Source: Argyresthia goedartella (lineage: Eukaryota; Arthropoda; Insecta; Lepidoptera; Argyresthiidae). Taken from it: a stretch of DNA of 64,000 nt. Under the pieces are notes generated by a model. The model had not been told where the DNA came from. It made no database searches and was given only the letters and a program-made list of their open reading frames with translations. Positions 9,301-17,839 of the stretch are shown here, piece by piece (positions within the stretch are counted from its first letter, which is position 1; each line of letters begins with the position of its first letter). The stretch is taken from assembly GCA_949825045.1 (NCBI GenBank), contig OX463822.1, forward strand, positions 811,001-875,000, given 5' to 3'. A program made the translations under genes and the position numbers.

Positions 9301-11129
9301 CCGTTTTTGATGGTGTATAAACCCCCAGTCACCGCAAACTGTCGCAAGGGCTTGCCGATTAGTTTGCTATCTAGTAAAACGAATCCGTCACATTGTAGCT
9401 CAATTGAAGCTCTGACGCAAGCTTCCCCACTCAACCTCACGTCACTGCACAGCACAACCTTTACCACATTCTTATCATTCACAGGCGTTTGTGGGAACGG
9501 CAGCTCACTGTTAATGCTTGTAAATTGCAACTCACTAGCGGTCTTGCGCACAATGATGTGTGGTTGTTCCGTGTACGACTGGCCAATTAATACGGGAACG
9601 TCCAAGTATTTATCATCTACCACACGACAGATAACTTGTGCTATCACCCCGTCGACTACCAATTCAACATTTACCTGCCCCACAGATTGCACCAATTCAT
9701 TTCCAAAACCCTTGAGTACGGTCACTACATCGTTTTGTTGTAGACCCATCTGACTACACAGCGACCTTCTAAGCAACGAGACTTCACTACCAAAGTCCAC
9801 AAACCCTTTTACGATTCTACCATTAACTTGCACCTCTTTCGTGAATTTTGCATTGGGCTCCCTACTAGAAATACACATAGTTTTGTTCACCTCATTCACC
9901 TTGTTCTTATCGGGTTCGAACCGACAAGTATCAGCCTCATGGCCAACCCTCTTACACCTTGCGCAAGTTTTGAGGGGTTGTGGACACCTGTCGAAACCAT
10001 GCCCTTTCTGTTTACAGTTGAAGCAATGAAAACCAACAGTGGAATTCATTCGAGCTGTCGTTTTAACGTTTGAGGAGTTTGTGTTGGATTCATTCTGCGA
10101 TTTAAACCGAGAATTGCTGGATCTTTCCGGCCAAACTGTATTATCTTTGTTACTCATCAGAAATTTCAGTAAATGATCTGGATGTGTACACCGTAGTGCA
10201 AGCGCGCTTGATTTTACTGTCTTATCACTTATGCCGTGTATAATACAATCAACTGCGCGCTTGTCAACGATATCGCACTGATTGAGCAAAGCCAACTTCT
10301 CATAAAAGTAGTTTTCGATGGGTTCATTGTACCTGCTTTTCCGCCTCAGCATCTCCTCCAAGGATTGGCCATAATTTTGTTCATACGGAAATGCACTCTT
10401 TAACTTTTCTTGCCACTCGGGCCAGGTGAACAAAATTGAACTGAGGCTTTCATACCAAGTTTTGGCCAACCCCTGAAGTTTTTGCATCGCAAAATGAATT
10501 GTTGTCTTTTCGTCCCATCCGTACACAGAAGCGCATTCATTCACCTTTTTCAACCATATATCTATGCGTTGAATCCGCGATGATGGATTAAAATCCGGTA
10601 AAATATTCTTAGGATTTCTGTTTGATAAGGTGGCCGCCGTATCCGGATGAGACGTCAAGTTCCTTAAAGCGCCTAATAAATTTACCACATCTTTAGAGGA
10701 AAATTGAACGCTACAGGAGCGTTTTGTATGGCCGGGCCCATCATCGTGGCTGCGACTCCTCTTACGACGCCGGCTCGACGTGGTAGACGTCTCTCGTTGC
10801 AGCGACGGTGGCCGAGCACGTGATTCACACCGCCGCCGCCGCTCCGATGAGAGACGTGCTCTGCGTACCTCATCTTCCATGATTTGGAGTCGCTCCCTTT
10901 CCCGTTGTAGCTCTCGCTCACGTAGACTCAGGGAGCTGCGTGCGCGAGACCCGTCGCGGCCGCGACGACTGCGACTGCGGCTGCGATAACGGCTCCGACG
11001 TCGGCTCTGCCTCGTGTCGCTGCAACTTGTCGCTGCCGGCGGCGTACCGACCCGCGCCTCGGCGCGGCGCGATGGACTGCACTCAGGTGTCTTTAGCCGC
11101 CGCGGGCCATAGTCTTCATCACGTGGCAT
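6312..11129 (-). CDS. Gypsy-1 Gag-Pol polyprotein, intact 1605 aa
   Basis: One frame encodes capsid-type Gag, protease, RT, RNase H and integrase. Residues 40-130 are Arg/Ser-rich (repeated RS/SR), like SR-protein domains. About 175-330 is a retrotransposon Gag region. Two CCHC knuckles lie at 369-382 and 389-402. The protease has DFG at 445-447, where D-S/T-G is usual. RT has YIDD at 867-870 and RNase H follows (TDAS near 1015). In the integrase zinc-binding domain the usual second His is replaced (HDEIGRLG from 1225); the core carries D1293, D1352 and E1388. The C-terminus is a Ser/Asp/Glu/Asn-rich acidic tail of about 30 residues. The ATG at 11,129 is the first in a frame running to a clean stop. 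Gag and Pol share one frame, so no frameshift is needed. The two altered motifs may make this copy defective despite its young LTRs. Confidence 0.95.
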   Translation of the reverse strand: MPRDEDYGPRRLKTPECSPSRRAEARVGTPPAATSCSDTRQSRRRSRYRSRSRSRRGRDGSRARSSLSLRERELQRERERLQIMEDEVRRARLSSERRRRCESRARPPSLQRETSTTSSRRRKRSRSHDDGPGHTKRSCSVQFSSKDVVNLLGALRNLTSHPDTAATLSNRNPKNILPDFNPSSRIQRIDIWLKKVNECASVYGWDEKTTIHFAMQKLQGLAKTWYESLSSILFTWPEWQEKLKSAFPYEQNYGQSLEEMLRRKSRYNEPIENYFYEKLALLNQCDIVDKRAVDCIIHGISDKTVKSSALALRCTHPDHLLKFLMSNKDNTVWPERSSNSRFKSQNESNTNSSNVKTTARMNSTVGFHCFNCKQKGHGFDRCPQPLKTCARCKRVGHEADTCRFEPDKNKVNEVNKTMCISSREPNAKFTKEVQVNGRIVKGFVDFGSEVSLLRRSLCSQMGLQQNDVVTVLKGFGNELVQSVGQVNVELVVDGVIAQVICRVVDDKYLDVPVLIGQSYTEQPHIIVRKTASELQFTSINSELPFPQTPVNDKNVVKVVLCSDVRLSGEACVRASIELQCDGFVLLDSKLIGKPLRQFAVTGGLYTIKNGNIYVRVTPVTTNCSLSKGMTLGRASIVRVVNRILVPAETFKAPSNVSVKDLDMSQVRVGDGVNEVDKNRLIDLLQKYRHCFASSFKDLGCTDKIEMSIEVNSKAPVVYRPYRLSHVERQKVREMVDELLDAGIIRDSVSEYASPIILVRKKDGNLRLCIDFRMLNSITVKERYPMPIIEDELARLSGQACFISLDLASGYYQVPISENSKPLTSFVTPDGQYEFNRMPFGLANAPAVFQRMMNRVLGSARYTEATAYIDDLLIYGRNIDDCLTKLEHVLQLLEGANLTLNLSKCEFLKDKLDYLGYEISSAGVRPGNKKIQSVVDFPRPTNQHTVRQFLGLSSYFRKFIRGFAQLAHSLSKLLKKDVAWEWTSEQENAFLTLKEKLVVRPVLAIYDPTAETELHTDASKIGIGGILMQRPSGSASFRPVAFYSRQTSPEEKSFHSYELETLAVISSLKKFRVYLLGQRFKVVSDCGALRTTFSKRDLLPRIARWWLMMQEFDCTIEYRLGAKMSHVDALSRNPITESGIKEVDQYPMVMTITDDDWLLTLQLGDSELNRVRDILSTKLDPEGLKYIKDNYVLKDNGLYRRIGGSDTDIRWVVPKGARWQLCRLNHDEIGRLGVEKTMERIKKTYWFRGMARFIKKYVGACIECAYSKKGTKHSEGLLHPIPKIEVPFHTLHVDHLGPFVRSKRGNSYLLVMVDAFTKFVLMKPVRNTKTITTISVLEAIFDTFRTPDRLVSDRGTSFTSHAFKRFCAERGIRHILNAVASPQSNGQVERYNRTIFASLTAQNLKDDEKVWDTKIGKVQWGLNNTIQKTTGRTPSEIMFGLSMNSEVDPRLNEIRQTTRDNTDLITIREQVKDRISEEQVKQKQHYDKNRKLARIYSEGELVKITKTAFANDGRSKKLLPAYTGPYRVVSVLGNDRYELAAVPGLSSTKNKRKTTVAAKRMLPWVHVAALELNNSDTDADHDESDDDESDVNKSDDDKSDDNKILK

Positions 11130-11436
11130 GCTCTAAGAGTCTCTAGGACTCACATACAAAACGAGATCATTAGTGTGGATTCATAGGAAAACGTTTATAA
11201 TTTTCTAACCTAAATATGCAAATATCTCGAAAACGGTACGTCGTAGGTCAAAAATGATGAAAATTTTGACCCCCTTTAGGAAACCCCAACGTAAGGTCTA
11301 CTATTTCAATATTTGATAGAAATGACGTCATAGGTCAGACACCATGAAATGTCATGACATTTTATGTCTTCTCTCAATAAGTTTTGAGCAATCATTTATG
11401 CGTAATGAAAAAGGCGTGCACTTACCACTTCTGAAG

Positions 11437-11812
11437 TGTAATAAAACTCTGCATTCACCGTGGAACCATTCACTTTTATTCCTTTTCCAAAATGGCGACA
11501 CAATATTTCACAGAACAATTAACTCCACACTTAGTTTCGGTATGCGACCAACCTCGAACACGCTCCAAGAGCCAATGCCCCCAAAAACCCCATCGCCTCT
11601 TTCCTTTCCCGCCTGACCGATATAAAAGACACTCAATTGATACTTCCGTCAGTCCGTCAGTGGCGCCAACATACCAAAACTAAATTAAAAAACAAATACT
11701 CTTTACATCAATATAAGTCTATGAACTAATATATAGTTATACTAAAGTTCAAATATACCATTTAAAACATTACAAATTATACAAATCGACAAAATATAAT
11801 CAAAACCTAACA
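11437..11812 (-). repeat. Gypsy-1 5' LTR
   Basis: 376 bp, one difference by eye from 5,022-5,397. Just inside it, on the minus strand, GTGGTAAGTGC resembles a splice donor; no TGG-initiated tRNA primer site is adjacent. Confidence 0.95.
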
Positions 11813-12294
11813 GTATTATGTATTTCATTATTTTTAAATTGTGTTTTACAATCATATTTTTTTTCTAGAAGGGGATGTATGTGGCAGCACATACCTCATA
11901 TTTATAAATGTATAAGCAATAACAATAGGTATTCAGTCAGGCGTAAGCATTCAACCCGAAATATATTATGACTGCAAAAAATGCAAGAAATTCCCTGTTT
12001 TTACCTACCATACAACTGTTTATACCTACTCCGTCACATCATACTTAACAAAATTATTAAGAAAACTAGACAAAATTTAAGATTGTTGAAAAAAGCCATA
12101 AGCGGCAAACAAATAGAACTAAGAGAGTAATCTTAATCACACAATGTGAGAGCCTTCAGAAAGTAATTGAGCACTTGACAGCAGACTGCCAGCGTGCTCA
12201 AGCACAAGTCAGGGAGCTGACAATGAAACTTGAGGCCTCATATTACATGTACAGACATAGTGAGGGTTATATTGATCCAAATTTCAAATTACAA
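11813..12294. other. Unclassified DNA with an open coiled-coil-like frame
   Basis: This lies between the Gypsy-1 target duplication and the tail of CR1 copy B. An 80-residue open frame (12,070-12,312, plus strand) has no ATG and runs into the LINE tail. Its central part (QKVIEHLTADCQRAQ, then AQVRELTMKLEAS) has the charge and Leu spacing of a coiled coil. It may be the remnant of a transposon ORF1 or of a host exon; I cannot name it. Confidence 0.35.
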
Positions 12295-12811
12295 ATGTCT
12301 TTATTACTGTAGATATTTACATATAATTAGCAATCGTCATTTTTTGCCACTTCTCTGCATTGGAACACGGGAGAAGAAGGGCGTAGAAAATCCCACAGAT
12401 TGATTTTTAGATCTCTTTTAAAAATGGCTTGTGCTTAACTAATACAAATTTTATAATATCATTATACAATAATTCCTAAGCAGGAATAAATAATTACAAA
12501 ACTATTAACAGCAAGGTCTGTGTTGAGCCAGATTAACCCCATGCAGTACCGTCATTTAAGTAATCTTGAACATTGTAATATCCTTTTTTCGACAAAGTCG
12601 CTTTAACATGGTTTTTAAATTGCTCAAATGTCAATTCAAGATATCCAGAGGTATATTATTGTAGTAGAGAATGGATTGACCCTTGAAAGTATTGCTAACC
12701 TTCGCGAGTCTAAACCGGGGCGCAAGTAGTCTGTGATTATTTCTTAGGTTAATATTACAGCTATCGCATAGTTTGGAAAATGTCGTAAGATTCTTGCGAA
12801 CATACATTATA

Positions 12812-14715
12812 CAGGGTGTTATCGGGGTCGTGTAGCAAGAAAGAGAAAATAGACTTGGCACTTAATTAGGAATACAACGCTGTAGATTGGAGTGCATAAA
12901 TTAGCACTTTTTTCGCAGGTAAAAAAAAACTAAAAATGATTCCCTATTTATTAATTATTATGGTCACCCTACGCACTTGACAAGACTAAAAACCGTATCT
13001 AGTGAAGAACGCATTAGGCACAGTCGCCATCACATACATCGCAACGGACAAGCTGCTCAAAAATATCTGAACACGACCATTATTGTCAAGGCGTTAGAGT
13101 ACTTGTTCATTGAGTACCCTGTAATGTACAGATGTATCTGATGGCGACTGTACTTACGGTTATTATTACACCTACTTGATAAATGATAATCTTTTAATTC
13201 AATGTTTAGTGTAAAAGAAAATAAAATAATTGACGAAAATTAAACGAATTTATTGAAGTAATAAAATCCCTAAGACACTACACAAGTTTCAAAACAATTA
13301 GGATCACACCTAAACATACTTCAGGAGTTGTTCAAAGTGTGAGCCTTCTTGCTGTCGACATAATTCTGCTCGTCGTCTGAGGTTGTCTTTCAACCTGCCA
13401 AGAGCAAAGCGATTTTGCTTTACAGTTTCAAACGCTGCAACTACTCGCTCACGGAGTTCATCGACAGTGTTGGACTCATGCTCATAGACCAATCTTTTCA
13501 TTTCACCCCAGAGAAAAAAATCTAAAGGCGTCAAGTCGGGACTGCGAGCAGGCCATGCCACAGGTCCGCCGCGGCCGATCCAACGTCTCGGGAACTGTTC
13601 ATCGAGGTAATCGCGTACTTGGTGTTGAAAGTGAGCGGGAGCACCATCGTGTTGATAGTGTAAGTTGTGCAAGTAATTTTCCGGTACTTCTCGCAGTAAT
13701 TCAGGCACCACTTGTCTCAACATATCAAGGTACTTAGCACCATTTAATCTGCCTTCGATGAAGTAGGGGCCGATATAACAATATCGTTCACTATTCCTGC
13801 CCACACATTTAGACTGAATCTCACTTGATATGCATTCCTTCTAGTTAAATGAGGGTTTTCAGCACTCCAGTAATGTTCGTTATGCATGTTGAATAGGCCA
13901 ATTCGTGTAAAAGTGCTTTCATCTGTCCAGAGGATGTTGGTTTTTTGGTTTTCTAATATCCAATCACACATGATCATTCTTGAAGGAAAATCTAACGGTG
14001 AAAGATCCTTTACAGGTGTGAAATGAAACGGGTGCAACCCGGTTGCGTTGAGAAGTTTCCACACAAAAACATGGCTTACATTAAAACGTCTTGCGGCTTG
14101 CCGGGTGCTTCTTCGTGGATCCTGGTAAAAGAACCTTAAAATTTGTTGGTTGAGATTGTCCGCGTATCGACGTCGTCGTGGCCTGTCACCGCCTCGTGCT
14201 TGGGCGTGATTCGGCACAGAGAATTGTCCGTAATCTCGCAGATTTTGAACAATCGTGTTGATTAATCTTCGGCTTGGGATAGGCAAATCAGGATAACGTT
14301 GGTGAAACAAATCTTGAGCGGTGGTCGCACGACGTACTTGGTAATAAAACATCACCATGTCAGACCGCTCTACATTTGAAAACGGATATGCCGCAGGCAT
14401 TGTTTGTTCAACAGAAAAACCAGTTAATTAGCTAAACCAATCCTTAAAAGTTTTCTTTATTTTGATATTTGACTTTCTTATGACGTGACGGTTGACAATT
14501 ACCTACTACTTACTCATCTAATCATTTGTTTATTAAAAAGGTTTTATCATGAATTAATAGGGTAACCATAATCTGAGTTATTAACTGGGATAAATAAATT
14601 GTTGATTAGTTTAAAAAAGGCTGTAATTTTTTAAAAATTTGCCCTATACTTGAAATCGCATTAATTCTTCGAGTTAGGACCGATAGGTTTGAATCATGAC
14701 CCCGTTAACACCCTG
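12812..14715 (-). mobile_element. Tc1/mariner-superfamily DNA transposon, complete ends, TA duplication
   Basis: Inverted termini CAGGGTGTTA(T/A)CGGGGTC (17 of 18 bases match) border 1,904 bp, flanked by TA at 12,810-12,811 and 14,716-14,717. Removing the element and one TA restores the LINE sequence found in copy A (near 2,956), so the insertion site is known to the base. It encodes one transposase, now broken. Confidence 0.93.
13310..14400 (-). pseudogene. Tc1/mariner transposase, DD41D-type spacing, broken by one frameshift
   Basis: Two overlapping frames make up one transposase, which would cut and rejoin the element at TA sites. The upstream frame (13,744-14,400) has an N-terminal helix-turn-helix region like the DUF4817-type insect transposases, an Arg-rich linker, a second HTH (STRQAARRFNVSH) and the first catalytic Asp in WTDES. 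The downstream frame (13,310-13,804) has the second Asp in HDGAPAH and the third in SPDLTPLDFFLWG. I count 41 residues between the last two acidic residues. The frames part near 13,780, where two extra bases appear in a run of alternating A/T. Everything else looks intact. Confidence 0.9.
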
Positions 14716-15969
14716 TATTTTTGAAAATAAATTGACTAGCTATTGTTAGTATGTTAATTTCTTTCAAAAGCTCTCTTAAGGAGTATGTACGTTTTATATT
14801 ATAAATTGCTCGAATAGCTCTTTTAGTAAAATAAAAATAGTTTGAATATCCGCTGCGTTCCTCCACAAAAAGATACCATAGGACATGACACTATGAAAGT
14901 AACTAAAATATATAGCCTAGATGTAGCCACATCCGTGTTTTGTCTGATGTTCCTAACAGCGTAAGCCGCAGAACTTAATTTACCAGCTAATTTATCTATA
15001 TGGGGTCCCCACTGCAATTTGCAATCAATGGTTATTCCATGAAACTTCGTGTCATTTACTAATTCTAACGTGCTGCTGTCTAACACCAAATTGGTCTCAA
15101 CTTGCCTAACCTTTGGAAGGGAGAATTTGATACATTTGGTTTTACCAGCATTTAACAATAAATTATTAACTGTGAACCAATTCAAGGTTAAAGACACTCC
15201 ATTAACATCATCAAAATCTTATTTTTGTCTTTCAATTTTGAAGACTAGTTAAGTGTCATCAGCAAACAACACTATGTCAATCAATTTCTCCACCATGAAA
15301 GGCAGATCGTTAATATATACCAGGAATAAGAATAACCAAATATGGAACCTTGTGGAACGCCAATTTTTACTCCCTATCCATCAGATTTAAAGCCGTTGAC
15401 ATCTGCCTGCTGAATTGCATTACTTAAGTATGATCTTAGTAGATACAACGCTTTATTTCTAACTCCGTAATGATTTAATTTCATTAGTAGCGTATTATGA
15501 TTAACACAATCAAATGCTTTTGACAGATCACAAAAAACTCCGATAGCATCCTGTGCGGCCTCCCATGCAGAGTAAATATGAGATATAAGGGTAATACCTG
15601 CATCCGTAGTCGATTTACCCCTAGTGAAACCGTATTGTTTGGCGTGGAGTTGTTTTGTACGGTTGAAGTATGAGAGCATTTTATTTTGATTGAGAATAAT
15701 ATTTTCAAATTTTTACTTAGTACTGGAAGAACATATATTGGTCTGAAATTTAAGGATCACCCTTGTCTCCCGACTTTAATAGAAGTGTCAGTTTTCTGTG
15801 TTTCATGAGGTCTGGAAAAGCTCCATCGTCAACACATTTATTAAATATATAAGTTAGGTGTGGGGCTATAACTAGTATTATTGAACCAATGACTTTGACT
15901 GATATATCCTTCAGGTCTTCAGTAATTTAAAGTTAAGTAATCTTTAAATTTTGACAATATCCTGGGGAT

Positions 15970-17276
15970 TGTCGTGTGAGGATCTGAACCTAACCAGAAC
16001 CTAACAGCAAACAACCAAGATAAAATTTAGTAGTATCAGTTTATTAGAAGTATAGTATTTACAGTGAAGTCTATAAAAAAAGATGATGCGAAGATGAGGA
16101 TGGAAGAGATGTGAAACAGGTTTTATAAAATACAGATGTCTGGATAGAAAGAAGCAAGCGGAGACCTGGGTGCAGGTGTATTTGTTGTTGTAGATGTTGT
16201 TGAAATCGTCGTTGTAGGAACAGTAGCGGGCGTACTTGTAGTTACGCCTCGCAGGATCCCGTTGTAGAAATCGTCGTTGTAGGAACAGTAGCGGCGTTGG
16301 CACGGCTCGCAGAATCCCGTTGTAGAAATCTTCGTTGTAGGAATGGTAGCGGCGTAGGCGCGGCTCGCAGAATCCCGTTGTTTGAAGATTGATTTGAAGG
16401 TTTTGAGGGAGTTTGAAGGCTCGCAGGATCCCGTTGTAGATGGAGAATTTGGAGATTTGAAGGAGTTTGAAGGCTTCGCAGGATCCCGTTGTAGATGGAG
16501 AATTTGGAGATTTGAAGGAGTTTGAAGGCTTCGCAGGATCCCGTTGTAGATGGAGAATTTGGAGATTTGAAGGAGTTTGAAGGCTTCGCAGGATCCCGGG
16601 GTTGAGCGACCCCGGGATAAGGCCTTTAAGTGGTACTTCTTGTTCAGAAGCTGACGTGAGACTGTCCAGAATTGAAGAAATGTTCCGCTTTTATACCCTT
16701 TTTGGAGAGTTCTAAAAATTATTTAAATTAAACGTAATTTTTGAGAGTGGCCAAGAGAGAAAGAGTATTTTTGTAAAAGTATTAAAGTAAACATATCAGA
16801 CCGCTAACGAGTTTGAAAGGACATTGCCATGACAACCAGATAAACAATCAATATATCAAATGTCAAATGTTGATTTCAGACTCGTAATATAAAATCTAAC
16901 AGTAAAACCAGGAAATAAATTACCTAAAAACGAAAGGAAAAAAGGTAGCGCACCAGCGCGCACGAAGCCCGAGATTGCAGAGTTTCAGAGAAAGCCAAAA
17001 CAAGGTCACCAAAGGTAAACCGTTTCGCTATCGATTAAAAAGTGCTGATAGCATGAAAATGCAGAGCGAACATGATTTATTAATGTGTTCTAATGGTTTA
17101 AAACGTTACAGGGTCCTGTGGAAGTAAAGGTGATACCAGATAATAAGCCACACCGCTCACCAAGTATCCAGCGTAATAGAGCAAGGTACCCTGACGGACA
17201 AACAAAAAGGACTGATGATGGAGCTGGAGCTAAGAAATAGGAAGCAAGAATAACATGTAAGTAACATAACACTACA
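15970..17276 (-). repeat. Gypsy-2 3' LTR
   Basis: 1,307 bp. Internally it carries three to four tandem units of about 55-60 bp (near 16,400-16,600) containing GCAGGATCCCGTTGTAGA, plus looser copies of the same motif from 16,240. ORFs of about 100 residues in both LTRs are by-products of the repeat and are not counted as genes. Confidence 0.94.
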
Positions 17277-17293
17277 TTTTCCCCCCGACCCTG
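17277..17293 (-). promoter_or_regulatory. Gypsy-2 polypurine tract
   Basis: On the minus strand GGGTCGGGGGGAAAA runs directly into the TG of the 3' LTR, the position needed to prime plus-strand DNA synthesis. Confidence 0.8.
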
Positions 17294-17839
17294 GAAAATT
17301 TTTTGACTCAGCAAAAATTTTGATATATACAAAATTAAACCATAAAAACACAGCTTTGCAGAAACAGACATCACCAGGCAAAATCAGATATACCCTCTCT
17401 TACATTCATCATCTTCATTCCGGTAAGGGTGGAGTTCACATTCAATGACTACCACTCTAAAAGTATGTTTTCGTAAGGACATTCAGGCTTACTTAAGGAG
17501 TTGTCATCCGCTCCTGCGTGGAAAAATAAAATAAAATAAGTAGAGGTAAAGAGAAACAAATTAATCCTAAGGTAGCTTTAGTCGCTACGACTTAAGACAA
17601 GATTAAGAGTGGCCAGAGCGGTAGAGCTCGAAGCCAGAGATCAGCCACATCGCCAACGAGATGTGTCTGAAATAAAGATTAAAAAAAATAAGTGAAGACT
17701 AACCAACGAAAATTCGAGGTCCTAAAGTAGAATGTGTTGAAGAACACTGGATTAAAGGAAGAAATAAAATAATAAGGTGAAAATGATGGTGATATTTATA
17801 CATATATATAAAGTAACAGTTAATAGAAGTCAAGAAAAT
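17294..17839. other. Non-coding region between Gypsy-2 pol and PPT
   Basis: About 550 bp of AT-rich sequence inside the element. No envelope ORF or repeat was recognised. Confidence 0.6.

Larger units (their letters stand above)
5022..11812 (-). mobile_element. Gypsy-1: Ty3/Gypsy LTR retrotransposon, structurally complete
   Basis: Two 376-bp LTRs bracket a single gag-pol ORF on the minus strand. LTR termini are TG...CA, and a 4-bp duplication GTAT flanks the element (5,018-5,021 and 11,813-11,816). I count one difference between the LTRs (A/T in the ATAAATAG versus ATATATAG stretch), so insertion is recent. In element order: 5' LTR (11,437-11,812), leader of about 307 bp, gag-pol, a non-coding 3' region with a hairpin repeat array, and 3' LTR (5,022-5,397). 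A purine-rich AGGATGGACGAG directly precedes the 3' LTR and can serve as polypurine tract. No clear tRNA-complementary primer site was found next to the 5' LTR. Confidence 0.95.
12295..15969 (-). mobile_element. CR1-like LINE, copy B, interrupted by Tc1/mariner and cut by Gypsy-2
   Basis: Matches copy A on the minus strand: tail and 3' UTR at 12,295-12,533, ORF2 C-terminus at 12,534-12,811, then (after the mariner insertion) RT sequence at 14,716-15,969. The sequence stops matching where the Gypsy-2 LTR begins. The element is 5'-truncated or continues only about 20 bp beyond Gypsy-2 at 23,977. Confidence 0.88.
12534..15969 (-). pseudogene. CR1-like ORF2 remnant of copy B (RT and C-terminus)
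   Basis: Pieces of the same protein as 371-3,235 appear in shifting minus-strand frames: RT palm and fingers at 15,374-15,708, thumb at 14,823-15,197, C-terminus at 12,631-12,861. Several indels and stops separate them, besides the mariner insertion. The endonuclease domain is absent. It was dead or dying before or after the nested insertions and cannot make protein. Confidence 0.85.

Noticed and set aside
10682..11146. Several ORFs on both strands over the GC-rich start of Gypsy-1 gag
   Set aside because: Shadows produced by GC-rich, low-stop sequence; only the Gag frame has a domain context.
16001..16303. 100-codon ORF repeated at 22,701-23,003
   Set aside because: Duplicated only because it lies in both Gypsy-2 LTRs; no homologous domain and repeat-derived composition.
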